Origin: DATLLJ01 sp035537875
Lineage (GTDB): Bacteria > Acidobacteriota > Vicinamibacteria > Vicinamibacterales > CAVVIG01
Length of the DNA: 64,000 nucleotides
Reading direction: 5' to 3'
Assembly: GCA_035537875.1 (NCBI GenBank)
Contig: DATLLJ010000070.1
Span: 1 to 64,000, forward strand
Shown: positions 1-7,727 of the stretch, piece after piece
How the letters are laid out: each line of letters starts with the position of its first letter
Numbering within the stretch: the stretch's first letter is position 1
Translations under genes and position numbers: made by a program
The notes under the pieces: model-generated
What the model saw: only the letters and a program-made list of their open reading frames with translations
Database searches by the model: none
Told to the model about the DNA's origin: nothing

Positions 1-181
1 CGCGGATTTCGGCACTGGACGGTGGATCCTCGGTTCGCGGCCCCGCGGTGAACACCATCCCCTTGGTGCACCCGGCGACGTACACGCGCACGGAATCCTT
101 GGGCACCGGCTTGGTGGTCTCCTGCGCGGCTGGCGCCGCGATGGACGAGACCGCGATGGCGACCGCGAAAGCAGCTCTCAT
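1..181 (-). CDS. Secreted hypothetical protein, N-terminal part only
   Basis: Reading leftward from an ATG at 181, an uninterrupted frame runs off the window edge, giving about 60 residues. It opens with a short basic start and an Ala/Val-rich hydrophobic stretch ending near PAAQE, which looks like a Sec signal peptide. After it comes a region with the motif VYVAGCTKG. The mature part is not recognised. Its divergent orientation to the kinase relic at 336 means the 155 bp between them would hold both promoters. Moderate confidence that it is a real gene; function unknown. Confidence 0.55.
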   Translation of the reverse strand, partial: MRAAFAVAIAVSSIAAPAAQETTKPVPKDSVRVYVAGCTKGMVFTAGPRTEDPPSSAEIR

Positions 182-311
182 GACAGCCGATCTTACGGCC
201 TTTTACTGGCTCGTGGTGCCGGAATGCCGGCCTCGGCAGGGGTCCGTGCAGCGGCTCTTCGATTCCTATGCTGTGCCGTCGGGCGGGCACGAATCCGCGT
301 TCAGCTACGCG

Positions 312-317
312 CTATAA
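312..317 (+). promoter_or_regulatory. Candidate -10 box (TATAAT)
   Basis: A perfect TATAAT lies 18 bp before the GTG that opens the kinase frame. No convincing -35 hexamer is visible at 16-18 bp spacing, so the call rests on the -10 alone, which stands out in this GC-rich sequence. Confidence 0.4.
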
Positions 318-335
318 TTCCGGCCACCTCAACAG

Positions 336-1032
336 GTGGCGCTCCAACCCGGCGTTCGCCTCGGCCCGTATGAGATCCACTCTGCCATCGGGGCCGGCGG
401 GATGGGAGAGGTGTGGAGAGCCCGGGATATCACACTGGGCAGGGACGTCGCCCTCAAGATCCTCCCTGAGCATCTCGCGCTCGATCCTGACCGGCTCGCC
501 CGGTTCAAGCGTGAAGCGCAGATCCTCGCGTCCCTGAACCATCCAAATATCGCCACGATCCACGGGTTTCAAGAGTCCGATGGCGTACAGGCGCTCGTGC
601 TGGAGCTCGTGGAGGGGCCGACGCTTGCGGATCGCATTGCGCAGGGACCAATTGCGGTAGATGAGGCCCTAACGATCGCGAAGCAGATTGCTGAGGCGCT
701 CGAAGCGGCACACGAACAGGGGATCATTCATCGCGATTTGAAGCCGGCCAACATCAAGCTGCGATCCGACGGCCCGGTGAAGGTGCTGGGCTTCGGGCTG
801 GCAAAGGCGATTGACCAGCCGTCCTACACACAGGGTGGAGGCGGTCTGACACAATCGCCAACTCGCAGTCTTGCCGCTAGCCAACACGGGGGCGGTCGGC
901 CGGAACTACGACATCGCGCCCGACGGCCAGCGGTTTCTGATGATCAAGCCGGCCGCTGGATCCAAGTCGACGAACCTCATCGTCGTTCATCACTTCGATG
1001 AGGAGCTGAAGCGGCTGGTGCCTACGAAATAG
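336..1032 (+). pseudogene. Relic of a serine/threonine protein kinase with C-terminal beta-propeller (internal deletion)
   Basis: The first ~165 residues are a clear PknB-type kinase N-lobe and catalytic loop: glycine loop GAGGMGEV, VALK lysine, and HRDLKPANIK. The DFG motif reads GFG, so the Mg-binding Asp is lost. Shortly after it the kinase similarity stops, well before the activation segment and C-lobe are complete. The open frame then runs on as unrelated sequence to a stop at 1001. From about 870 to a TAG at 1030-1032, the next frame encodes APDGQRFLMIK and then EELKRLVPTK, which is the usual very C-terminus of acidobacterial kinases that carry a WD40/PD40 propeller. The simplest reading is a full-length gene that lost the middle (C-lobe, membrane segment, most of the propeller) and shifted frame. 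An active kinase is not expected. Confidence 0.8.
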
Positions 1033-1104
1033 CGACCGGCAGAGTTCAGATGCAGTCGGCGCCATGCCATGAGTTGTGCAACAAGCGAAGCGTAAGGAGG
1101 ACCG

Positions 1105-2619
1105 ATGAAGTTAGTTGTTTATGCGGTGGCCGCAATCATCGCCTCGGCCCATACGGCATTCGCACAGAACTTACCAATTACAACCTGCGATCGCGTTGGG
1201 ATCGGATCCGTACGGCTGACCGCCGATGGGCCGACGCCCACAATCTCGGATGTCTCCAGCGCCACCGCGGGGACCGACGCGGCCGCGGTGCCGTATTGCC
1301 TCGTCAAGGTGCTCGTTCCACAAGCGATCAATATCTGGATCGGTCTTCCGATGAATGGGAAGTGGAACGGGAAGCTCCAGTCGATAGGGGGCGGCGGCTA
1401 TGCCGGCAACGTCGTCGTGCCAACCGCCGCCATTCTTGGCGGGTTCGTGAGCGTGTCGACCGACACGGGACACTCGTCGACCGCGGCTGGATCGTTCGGC
1501 ATGCTGTCGCCGGGGCAGCCGAACACGCCCCTCCAGATTGACTTTGCGTACCGGTCTGAACACCTGATGTCGGTCATGGGCCGTCAACTCACACAGGCGT
1601 TTTACGGCCAGCCTCCGTCATACGCGTACTGGAACGGGTGCTCAACCGGCGGACGTCAGGGACTGATGATGGCGCAGCGCTATCCGGAGGATTACAACGG
1701 CATCGTCGCCGGCGCGCCGGCCATCCATTGGGATCGGTTTCAGGCGGCGCAGATCTGGCCCCAGGTCGTCATGCTGCGCGAGACTGGCGGGGCGATTTCT
1801 CCGGCAAAGCTGACCATGGCGACCGCGGCCGCAGTCGCCGCGTGCGATGCCGCGGATGGTGTCACCGACAAGGTGATCGACGATCCACGCACGTGCCGCT
1901 TCGATGCAAGAACCCTCGTGTGCCAGTCGGCCGGTGGCGGTACGGAGACGTGCCTGACTGAATCCGAAGCGAAGGCGATCAACAAGATTTGGGAAGGGCC
2001 CGTCGTGGACGGGAAACGACTGTGGTGGGGACCTCGCCCTGGCGCCGATCTCAGCGGTCTTGCCGGTCCGGAACCGTTCCGCATCTCCGTCGATCAACCA
2101 CGGTATTGGGTCTATTACGACTCGACGTGGAATTGGCAGACCTTGAATTATTCGAATTACGAAGAATTCTTCGCCCTGACGGTGAAGCGAGTGGGGCCCA
2201 TCATGGCCACTGCCGATCCGGATTTGTCGCGTTTCAGGGAGCGCGGCGGCAAGCTGATCATGTGGCACGGATGGGCGGACCAGCTCATCATGCCCGACGG
2301 CACCATCGACTACTACGACGCCGTCACGAAGAAGCTGGGCGGCGGGTATGAGCAAACACGAGACTTCGCGCGTCTGTTCATGGCGCCAGGGGTTGCTCAC
2401 TGCGGTGGCCGTGATGGGACGGCGCCTCAGGGTCTTCTCGAGGCTGTGATGGACTGGGTTGAGCGCGGTGAGGCGCCTTCGACGCTGACCGGTCTTCGAT
2501 CGCTTCCGGACGGAACGACTCGTACGCGGCCACTGTGCCCCTACCCGGAAGTGGCGGTATGGAACGGCGTCGGCAGCACAGACATCTCGTCAAACTTTAC
2601 GTGCAAGGCACCACGCTAA
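1105..2619 (+). CDS. Tannase / feruloyl esterase family secreted hydrolase
   Basis: 504 residues, with an AAGGAGG ribosome site 6 bp upstream of the ATG. A signal peptide ends near AFAQ (residues ~1-21). The rest matches the tannase/feruloyl esterase family (PF07519): nucleophile motif GCSTGGRQ (Ser180, preceded by Cys179), an acidic Asp-rich calcium-type loop around 248-262, catalytic Asp392 in WADQLI, and His432 followed by Cys433 in GVAHCGG. The Cys beside the nucleophile and the Cys beside the His are the family's characteristic disulfide pair. It probably acts in the periplasm or outside the cell on ester-linked aromatic acids from plant material; the actual substrate cannot be told from sequence. 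It stands alone, with no partner gene in an operon. Confidence 0.9.
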   Translation: MKLVVYAVAAIIASAHTAFAQNLPITTCDRVGIGSVRLTADGPTPTISDVSSATAGTDAAAVPYCLVKVLVPQAINIWIGLPMNGKWNGKLQSIGGGGYAGNVVVPTAAILGGFVSVSTDTGHSSTAAGSFGMLSPGQPNTPLQIDFAYRSEHLMSVMGRQLTQAFYGQPPSYAYWNGCSTGGRQGLMMAQRYPEDYNGIVAGAPAIHWDRFQAAQIWPQVVMLRETGGAISPAKLTMATAAAVAACDAADGVTDKVIDDPRTCRFDARTLVCQSAGGGTETCLTESEAKAINKIWEGPVVDGKRLWWGPRPGADLSGLAGPEPFRISVDQPRYWVYYDSTWNWQTLNYSNYEEFFALTVKRVGPIMATADPDLSRFRERGGKLIMWHGWADQLIMPDGTIDYYDAVTKKLGGGYEQTRDFARLFMAPGVAHCGGRDGTAPQGLLEAVMDWVERGEAPSTLTGLRSLPDGTTRTRPLCPYPEVAVWNGVGSTDISSNFTCKAPR

Positions 2620-3038
2620 GGGCGGAATTGGTTTCGCTGGCGGCCTGCATCCCAGCGAAGCCCCGACCGTCGGCAGAAGCGCACCTGTTAGGTTTAACGT
2701 AGTCCGAGACGCGTCAGCGACGTCGCTCAACCATTCTAGGTCGGTCGAAAGACACGGCTTCGGGTCCCCACGGGTACCGTGCAAAAGTGCAACGCCAAGT
2801 TCTCGGTGATTGCCGCTTGAACCGGCAGGAGCCGAACTCGTGCCCCCCGGCTTAGAAGGCCGACTTACAGAACCCATACCTTTCAACGTTTTACAACGCC
2901 TGCGCGAACGACCCACGCGATTCATCCCGAATCGTAGCTCTCAGCGCCATCCTCACTGTCTCCCTTCCCTTCCTGAGCCGATAACAGTTCAGCTCGCGCA
3001 TTACTGATCGTGAGGGTGTTGTCATAAAGGGAGGACAA
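2620..3038. other. Intergenic stretch, no gene; possible terminator hairpin
   Basis: No convincing coding frame on either strand. Just after the esterase stop, TTCGCTGG (2633-2640) and CCAGCGAA (2652-2659) form a perfect 8-bp stem with an 11-nt loop. It could end esterase transcription, but no T-run follows. A GGGAGG ribosome site at about 3029 belongs to the next gene. Confidence 0.4.
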
Positions 3039-4043
3039 ATGCGCCGCTTCTGGACCCTGACGGCTCCGAGTCTTGTGGTGTTGGTTCTCGATGGACACGC
3101 CGCCGCCCTGGCACAATCTGTCGACCGTTCGTATCGAGTGCTGTTGAGCAAGGAATCACAGTTCGAAGAGGAACTGAATCGTGAAGCCGCGGCCGGCTAT
3201 CGAATCTTGACCGGTGACGCATCGGTCGAATTTGCACTCCTGGAACCGGCGACGGATGGTACGCCGCGAACCTATGTCTTCGCACCGAACGTCGAACGCT
3301 TTCTGAAGGAGAAGAAACTTCAACCGGGCTTTCGGCTGGTCGCGACGACGTTCTCCGCAGACGAGTATTGGTTTAGCGCGGTGTTTGAAAGGGTCCAGGG
3401 GGACGAACGTCCCCGAGAGTATCGACTCGTGAAAGCCGGATCAGTTGGCGCGCTTCGCAAGCGGCTCGAAGCAGGCGAGGCGGGGTTTGGCTTCGCGGCT
3501 CTGGCGTCGGGAGCACCAGGCGCTGCGGCCCTCTACGAGCCGCGTCCGGACGCGCGAAGCGTGAGACTCATTGCTTCAGGGAATACCGGAAATCTCCGCC
3601 AGGAGCTTCAGGCGGCAGGCGGCAAGGGGCAGTGTGTCGTAGACAGCGACGGGATCAAGGAAGCCGTTTACGCGATGGAGCCATGCCCGACTGGTGACAC
3701 CCCACGCTCCTACGAGGTGGTCGCGACGACAAAGACCGAAACGCTGGAGGTCGAACTCAACGCGGCAGCGGCCCGGGGATTGCGGATTGTGCCTGGAAGC
3801 ATCGTGGGCATTGAGAAGCGTGTAGCGCTGATGGGGAGCTACAACTACGAAACAGTCGCGATTCTGGACAAGGTGGCAGATGCGGCGCCGGTGACATACC
3901 GTGTTCTGGGCACGGCACGCCTGAGCACCTTTGAGAAGGAACTCAAGACGGCGGCGGCGGAGGGCTTCAAAGTCACGGCGTTCACGATCGGGCCTAAAGA
4001 AGTGGTAGCGGTGCTGGAACAGAAAACAGCCATAGCGAAATAA
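3039..4043 (+). CDS. Secreted protein built from six ~48-residue repeats, function unknown
   Basis: 334 residues with an N-terminal signal sequence (cleavage near ALAQS, residue 26). The mature chain is repetitive. Units begin near residues 32, 79, 128, 175, 225 and 287, so spacing is 47-50 residues except for a longer gap of 62 before the last. Each unit has the pattern Tyr-x-Val/Leu, then about seven residues, then Leu/Phe-x-x-Glu-Leu, an Ala-rich helix ending in Gly, a short strand, and usually a Val-x-x-Glu strand. This beta-alpha-beta pattern suggests a repeat fold made of small sandwich-like units. I do not recognise a named family. GGGAGG precedes the ATG. It is monocistronic, with long untranslated flanks on both sides. 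Confidence 0.75.
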   Translation: MRRFWTLTAPSLVVLVLDGHAAALAQSVDRSYRVLLSKESQFEEELNREAAAGYRILTGDASVEFALLEPATDGTPRTYVFAPNVERFLKEKKLQPGFRLVATTFSADEYWFSAVFERVQGDERPREYRLVKAGSVGALRKRLEAGEAGFGFAALASGAPGAAALYEPRPDARSVRLIASGNTGNLRQELQAAGGKGQCVVDSDGIKEAVYAMEPCPTGDTPRSYEVVATTKTETLEVELNAAAARGLRIVPGSIVGIEKRVALMGSYNYETVAILDKVADAAPVTYRVLGTARLSTFEKELKTAAAEGFKVTAFTIGPKEVVAVLEQKTAIAK

Positions 4044-4707
4044 CATCTGCCCACGGCGTCATTGACCTCGCCTCGCGGATCGGTCGCTGCGGAATAGAGC
4101 TGGGACCCCGTCAATGACTGGGTGCATCAGACGAAGTGCCGCTGCAAACGCTCGTCCGGACCCGGACTTCAGGTACTTCTCGAACCGAGCTGCACTCGCT
4201 TGGAGTTCCACTGGCGTCCGGCGGGCCCGTCAGACGTAAATAGCTTCCCACCCTGCTCCCTGGATTGTCGTGACGCCGACCACGACGCACGGCGAGCGAG
4301 AGGGACGGCAGGGATGGAAGTGAACCCGGATAGGAGGTCGGGGCCCTGACTGGGGCTCCAACCTCAAGGTAACTGCTTTTTCTCTCCGCGCAACGTCGGT
4401 TCCGTCGAAGTGCGCGACAGTTCAATCGCGCCTCCGTTTCCCTGCCAACCAGTTGCGTCACTCCCATTGATCTGCGGGAGCCAGCCCGCAAGGCCGTCAG
4501 AGACACCAGACACATTCCTTTTCCCGCTCGCCGTTTACGGGCCCGCACGCGACTCGCTCGGCGTGGCGTGATCGTTGCCCTCGCAGTCTCGCGACCCGGG
4601 ACCGCAGCCGATCAACCCCTGGGGCCTGACCTCCCACAGACTGAACGTCACCGGTCCCCGGGTCGCCCGCGTGCCTGCATTCACCTTATCTGGAGACAGG
4701 AGGTCTC
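4044..4707. other. Intergenic stretch, no gene recognised
   Basis: 664 bp with only Arg/Pro-rich noise frames on both strands and no ribosome site in front of any of them. No RNA gene, inverted repeat or mobile-element end was recognised. It may contain the promoter of the ComEA-like gene, whose AGGAGG site (about 4698-4703) lies at its right end. Confidence 0.5.
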
Positions 4708-5037
4708 ATGTTGCGAACGATGCTGTCGATCCTCACGTTATGCGCATTGGTTGCCTCGCCATGCGAGGTCGTGGCCAGTCAGGCGGCCGGCCGTGCGGCG
4801 ACCGCCGAACCGGCCGTCACCGTCGTGAACATCAACACGGCGTCGGCGAAAGATCTCGAGGTCCTTCCCGGCATCGGCCAGAAGACGGCCGCGCGCATCG
4901 TCGAGTTCCGGCAAAAGAACGGCCCGTTCAAGAAGGTCGAGGAACTGATGAACGTCGGGGGCATCGGCGAGAAGAGCTTTCTGAGGTTGAAGCCCCGACT
5001 CACGGTGACGGGCAAGCCCGAACCGTCGCGGCAATAG
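4708..5037 (+). CDS. ComEA-like helix-hairpin-helix DNA-binding protein
   Basis: 109 residues: a signal sequence (about 1-24), a short Ala-rich spacer, then a ComEA-type double helix-hairpin-helix domain (about 40-100). The domain starts with VNINTAS and contains the hairpins LPGIGQKTA and VGGIGEKS. ComEA proteins hold incoming double-stranded DNA in the periplasm during transformation; similar small exported HhH proteins exist whose role is unproven. The ATG is preceded by AGGAGG. A FimT-like pseudopilin 67 bp downstream and a PilZ gene after it support a role with pili or DNA uptake. Confidence 0.85.
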   Translation: MLRTMLSILTLCALVASPCEVVASQAAGRAATAEPAVTVVNINTASAKDLEVLPGIGQKTAARIVEFRQKNGPFKKVEELMNVGGIGEKSFLRLKPRLTVTGKPEPSRQ

Positions 5038-5104
5038 GCCTCCGGTGCGGGCAGGAAGGCGGTCCGGCCGCCTCGAGCAGCCGGGCCGCTTCCGCGAGGT
5101 GATC

Positions 5105-5686
5105 ATGAACGACCAAGGCTATTCCCTTCTTGAACTCCTGTTTGTCATCGCCGCTTCGATAACGTCGGCCGGCGTTGCCATTCCGCCGCTGCTCACGACC
5201 TTGGATCATTACCGGACGGCGGGCGCAGCGCGGTATGTTGCCGCCCGGATCCACAGAGTCCGCATGGAGGCGATCGGCCGATCGACCCACGTCGCCCTGC
5301 AATTCGTTCAAACCCCTTCTGGCTACGCATACGTGGTGCACGCGGATGGGAATGGAGACGGCGTTCGCAGTCAGGACATCAACGATGGGATCGATCCGCC
5401 TCTTTCGATGGTCGAGCGCCTGACGGACAACTTCGCCGGAGTGAACTTCGACGTGCTTCCAGACTTGCCTCCCGTCGATCCGGGCGGCCAGCCGCCAGGC
5501 ACCGACCCCATCAAGCTGGGAACCAGCAACCTGCTCTCGTATTCCGCTACGGGCACCTCGTCTTCCGGCAGCCTGTACATTCTGGGACGCCGCAACGTTC
5601 AGTACGTCGTTCGAGTCCTTGGCGATACGGGGCGGGCACGCGTCCTGCGGTTCGACGCGAGGTCACGACAATGGAAGCCGCTCTGA
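5105..5686 (+). CDS. FimT/GspH-like minor pseudopilin
   Basis: 193 residues from the ATG at 5105. This start leaves a four-residue leader ending in Gly and then the prepilin motif YSLLELLFVIA, with Glu at +5. An upstream in-frame start would add an unlikely 20-residue basic extension. The mature part has the long N-terminal helix, then a Gly/Pro-rich globular region and a C-terminal beta region, as in FimT/GspH. FimT-type minor pilins can bind DNA in natural transformation, and the ComEA-like gene just upstream fits that. It overlaps the PilZ gene by 16 bp, so the two are probably translated together. Confidence 0.8.
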   Translation: MNDQGYSLLELLFVIAASITSAGVAIPPLLTTLDHYRTAGAARYVAARIHRVRMEAIGRSTHVALQFVQTPSGYAYVVHADGNGDGVRSQDINDGIDPPLSMVERLTDNFAGVNFDVLPDLPPVDPGGQPPGTDPIKLGTSNLLSYSATGTSSSGSLYILGRRNVQYVVRVLGDTGRARVLRFDARSRQWKPL

Positions 5687-6006
5687 CAACCGCACACGAT
5701 CGTCGTGCTTTCCGTCGACTGGGCAGCGACGAACACCGAATCTCAGCGGCGAGAATCAGGCCCGCTCGTGAGGCGGCTGTCGTGGACATCTCTCCACAGG
5801 GCGCATCGATCGAGGTGTCGTTTCGTCTGCGGCCCGGCGCCACGATTGACCTTCAGATTGACAGGCCCGGGGACCGCAGGGACCTGAAGGGACGGGTCCT
5901 CCGTTGTTCGGTCGCTCGCCTTTCCGCCACCTCCGTCTGCTACCGCGCAGCCGTCCTGTTCGATCGTGAGTGGCCCTCGATCCTCTCAGAAACCAATGCC
6001 GAGTAG
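5671..6006 (+). CDS. PilZ-domain protein
   Basis: 111 residues with the two halves of a c-di-GMP-binding PilZ domain: an N-terminal Arg cluster (RRAFRRLG, about residues 11-18) and DISPQGASIEV (about 39-49), which matches the D/N-x-S-x-x-G signature. The binding residues appear intact, so it probably reads c-di-GMP and passes the signal to pilus or surface functions. The start lies inside the end of the pseudopilin gene (16-bp overlap). A sigma54-type regulator follows 69 bp later. Confidence 0.85.
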   Translation: MEAALTTAHDRRAFRRLGSDEHRISAARIRPAREAAVVDISPQGASIEVSFRLRPGATIDLQIDRPGDRRDLKGRVLRCSVARLSATSVCYRAAVLFDREWPSILSETNAE

Positions 6007-6075
6007 AACGTTCCCGGCCTGCTTCCGATTCGTCACGCGGTGACGGGGTAGAGACGACCCAGAGGCTCAGAGAAC

Positions 6076-7590
6076 ATGACGACTCATGCGGCGGAATGGC
6101 TCGTGATTGGGGATGGCGCGTCAGCGGGTGAGGATGGCACTCGGATTGGTTACGGCACATCCGTGTTCACACCGCGAAAGCGCGAGCGACGACAAAGACT
6201 CACCGAACTCTGCGTGGCTTTGACGCGCACGGCTTTGGATCGCCAGGGCGACGTCTCTCTGATGCGCGGAACATTTGAACAGATGCTGCGGCGTCTGGTT
6301 CCTGTCCGCGCTGTTCGTCTGCGCGAGGCCCACAGCCGGTGGGGCATCCGGCCGGAGGGGCGAGCAGGAACGGAATCCATCACCCTCGACGTGCCCGTGC
6401 CCGATGCCGCGCCGAAGAGCGTGCTCGAAGCCACGTTCGATCCCGCCTGCGGCCTTGGCGAGTGGGATTTCCAGATGCTCGGGCTCGCCGCGCAGATCGC
6501 CGCTCTCGTGCTCGAGATTGAAAGGGGACGGCTACAGCTCGCGCGGGCCGGTCTCCTCGAGGGGTCTCGCAGCCGACGCGATCGGGCCGCACCTCTCATC
6601 GGATCGACGCCGCCGATGGCTGCCCTGCGCGAACGCATCGACCGCGTCGCAGCGACGGATTTCGTGGTTCTCCTCGAAGGGGAGAGCGGCGTTGGCAAAG
6701 AGCTCGTCGCCCGCCAGATTCACGAGCGCAGCCGGCGGCGGCAGGGACCGTTCGTCGCCGTCAACTGCGCGGCGCTCGTCGAAACGCTGCTCGAAGCCGA
6801 GCTGTTCGGCATCGAGGAACGAACGGCCACTGGTGTGCGGGGACGACGGGGCAAGTTCGAGCACGCCGACGGAGGGACGTTGTTTCTCGACGAGATCGCC
6901 GACTTGTCCCCCTCCGCCCAGGCCAAACTGCTGAGGGCGATCCAGGACCTGGCCGTCGAGCGGGTGGGCGGCACCGGAGCGCATCGTGTGGACATCCGGG
7001 TCATCGCGGCCACCAATCGGAGCCTCGCCAGCCTGGTGGAACGGCGGCTCTTCCGGGCCGACCTGTTCTACCGCTTGAGCGGAGTGGACATTCGAATTCC
7101 GTCGCTTCGCGAACGTCAAGGTGACGTGCTGATCCTGGCGGAACATTTTCTGGAGACGCATCGAACGATCCGCCGACTGCGGCTGTCGGCCGCCGCCATG
7201 GATGCGCTGTTCACCTACGACTGGCCCGGGAACGTACGAGAGCTGGAACGCATCATCGAGCGGGCCGTGGCGCTCGCCGAAACCGACACGATCGAACTCG
7301 AGGATCTGCCGGCGGTCGTTCGCGGCGAGTACTCAGAGGTCATCCTGCCGTCGCTTCGGCGCAATGACACGCTGCGGGTGTGGGCGGGCCGGTACGCGCG
7401 TCTCGTCTTCGAGCGATGTCACCGGAATAAGCGAGAGGCCTGTCGCGCCCTGGATATCAGCTATCACACGCTGCGAGCCTACCTTCGGCTGCCAACTCAT
7501 GGCGGGCCGGAAGACGCGGCGCAGGAAATGGCTCCCGATCGAGAGGGCACTCCGACGGGCAGCGCGGAGGGAATCCAGGTGGATGTCTGA
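6076..7590 (+). CDS. Sigma54-type AAA+ transcriptional activator with altered GAFTGA loop
   Basis: 504 residues. The N-terminal ~165 residues form a poorly conserved sensory region, possibly GAF-like. The AAA+ domain (about 172-410) has Walker A GESGVGKE (202-209), Walker B GGTLFLDE (266-273), an Arg-rich second region of homology, and YDWPGNVRELER. A Fis-type helix-turn-helix closes the protein (RNKREACRALDIS). No receiver domain is present. The loop that contacts sigma54, normally GAFTGA, reads RTATGV here (about 249-254) inside ELFGIEERTATGVRGRRG, so contact with sigma54 may be altered. The genes beside it suggest targets in pilus or competence genes, or the phospholipase-like gene downstream; no -24/-12 promoter was recognised nearby. 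Confidence 0.88.
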   Translation: MTTHAAEWLVIGDGASAGEDGTRIGYGTSVFTPRKRERRQRLTELCVALTRTALDRQGDVSLMRGTFEQMLRRLVPVRAVRLREAHSRWGIRPEGRAGTESITLDVPVPDAAPKSVLEATFDPACGLGEWDFQMLGLAAQIAALVLEIERGRLQLARAGLLEGSRSRRDRAAPLIGSTPPMAALRERIDRVAATDFVVLLEGESGVGKELVARQIHERSRRRQGPFVAVNCAALVETLLEAELFGIEERTATGVRGRRGKFEHADGGTLFLDEIADLSPSAQAKLLRAIQDLAVERVGGTGAHRVDIRVIAATNRSLASLVERRLFRADLFYRLSGVDIRIPSLRERQGDVLILAEHFLETHRTIRRLRLSAAAMDALFTYDWPGNVRELERIIERAVALAETDTIELEDLPAVVRGEYSEVILPSLRRNDTLRVWAGRYARLVFERCHRNKREACRALDISYHTLRAYLRLPTHGGPEDAAQEMAPDREGTPTGSAEGIQVDV

Positions 7591-7705
7591 AGCAGCGGTG
7601 GCGGATGCCACCCGGGCCGGGCGCCTGCGGCCGAACACGGCAAACGAGGCGGGGGCAGGGAAGCCGTCCTGCGAGGTCACGCGTTTCCAACCTGCAGACG
7701 TTTCA

Positions 7706-7717
7706 GAAGACGTCTTC
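7706..7717. promoter_or_regulatory. Perfect 12-bp palindrome before the PLA2-like gene
   Basis: GAAGACGTCTTC is a perfect palindrome directly next to the GGAGGA ribosome site (7718-7723) of the gene starting at 7728. It could be an operator or an RNA hairpin affecting translation. Chance occurrence is possible, so confidence is low. Confidence 0.3.
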
Positions 7718-7727
7718 GGAGGACGAG

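Noticed and set aside
4111..4548. 145-residue minus-strand frame in the 664-bp gap
   Set aside because: Very Arg/Ser-rich, with no ribosome site and no recognisable feature.
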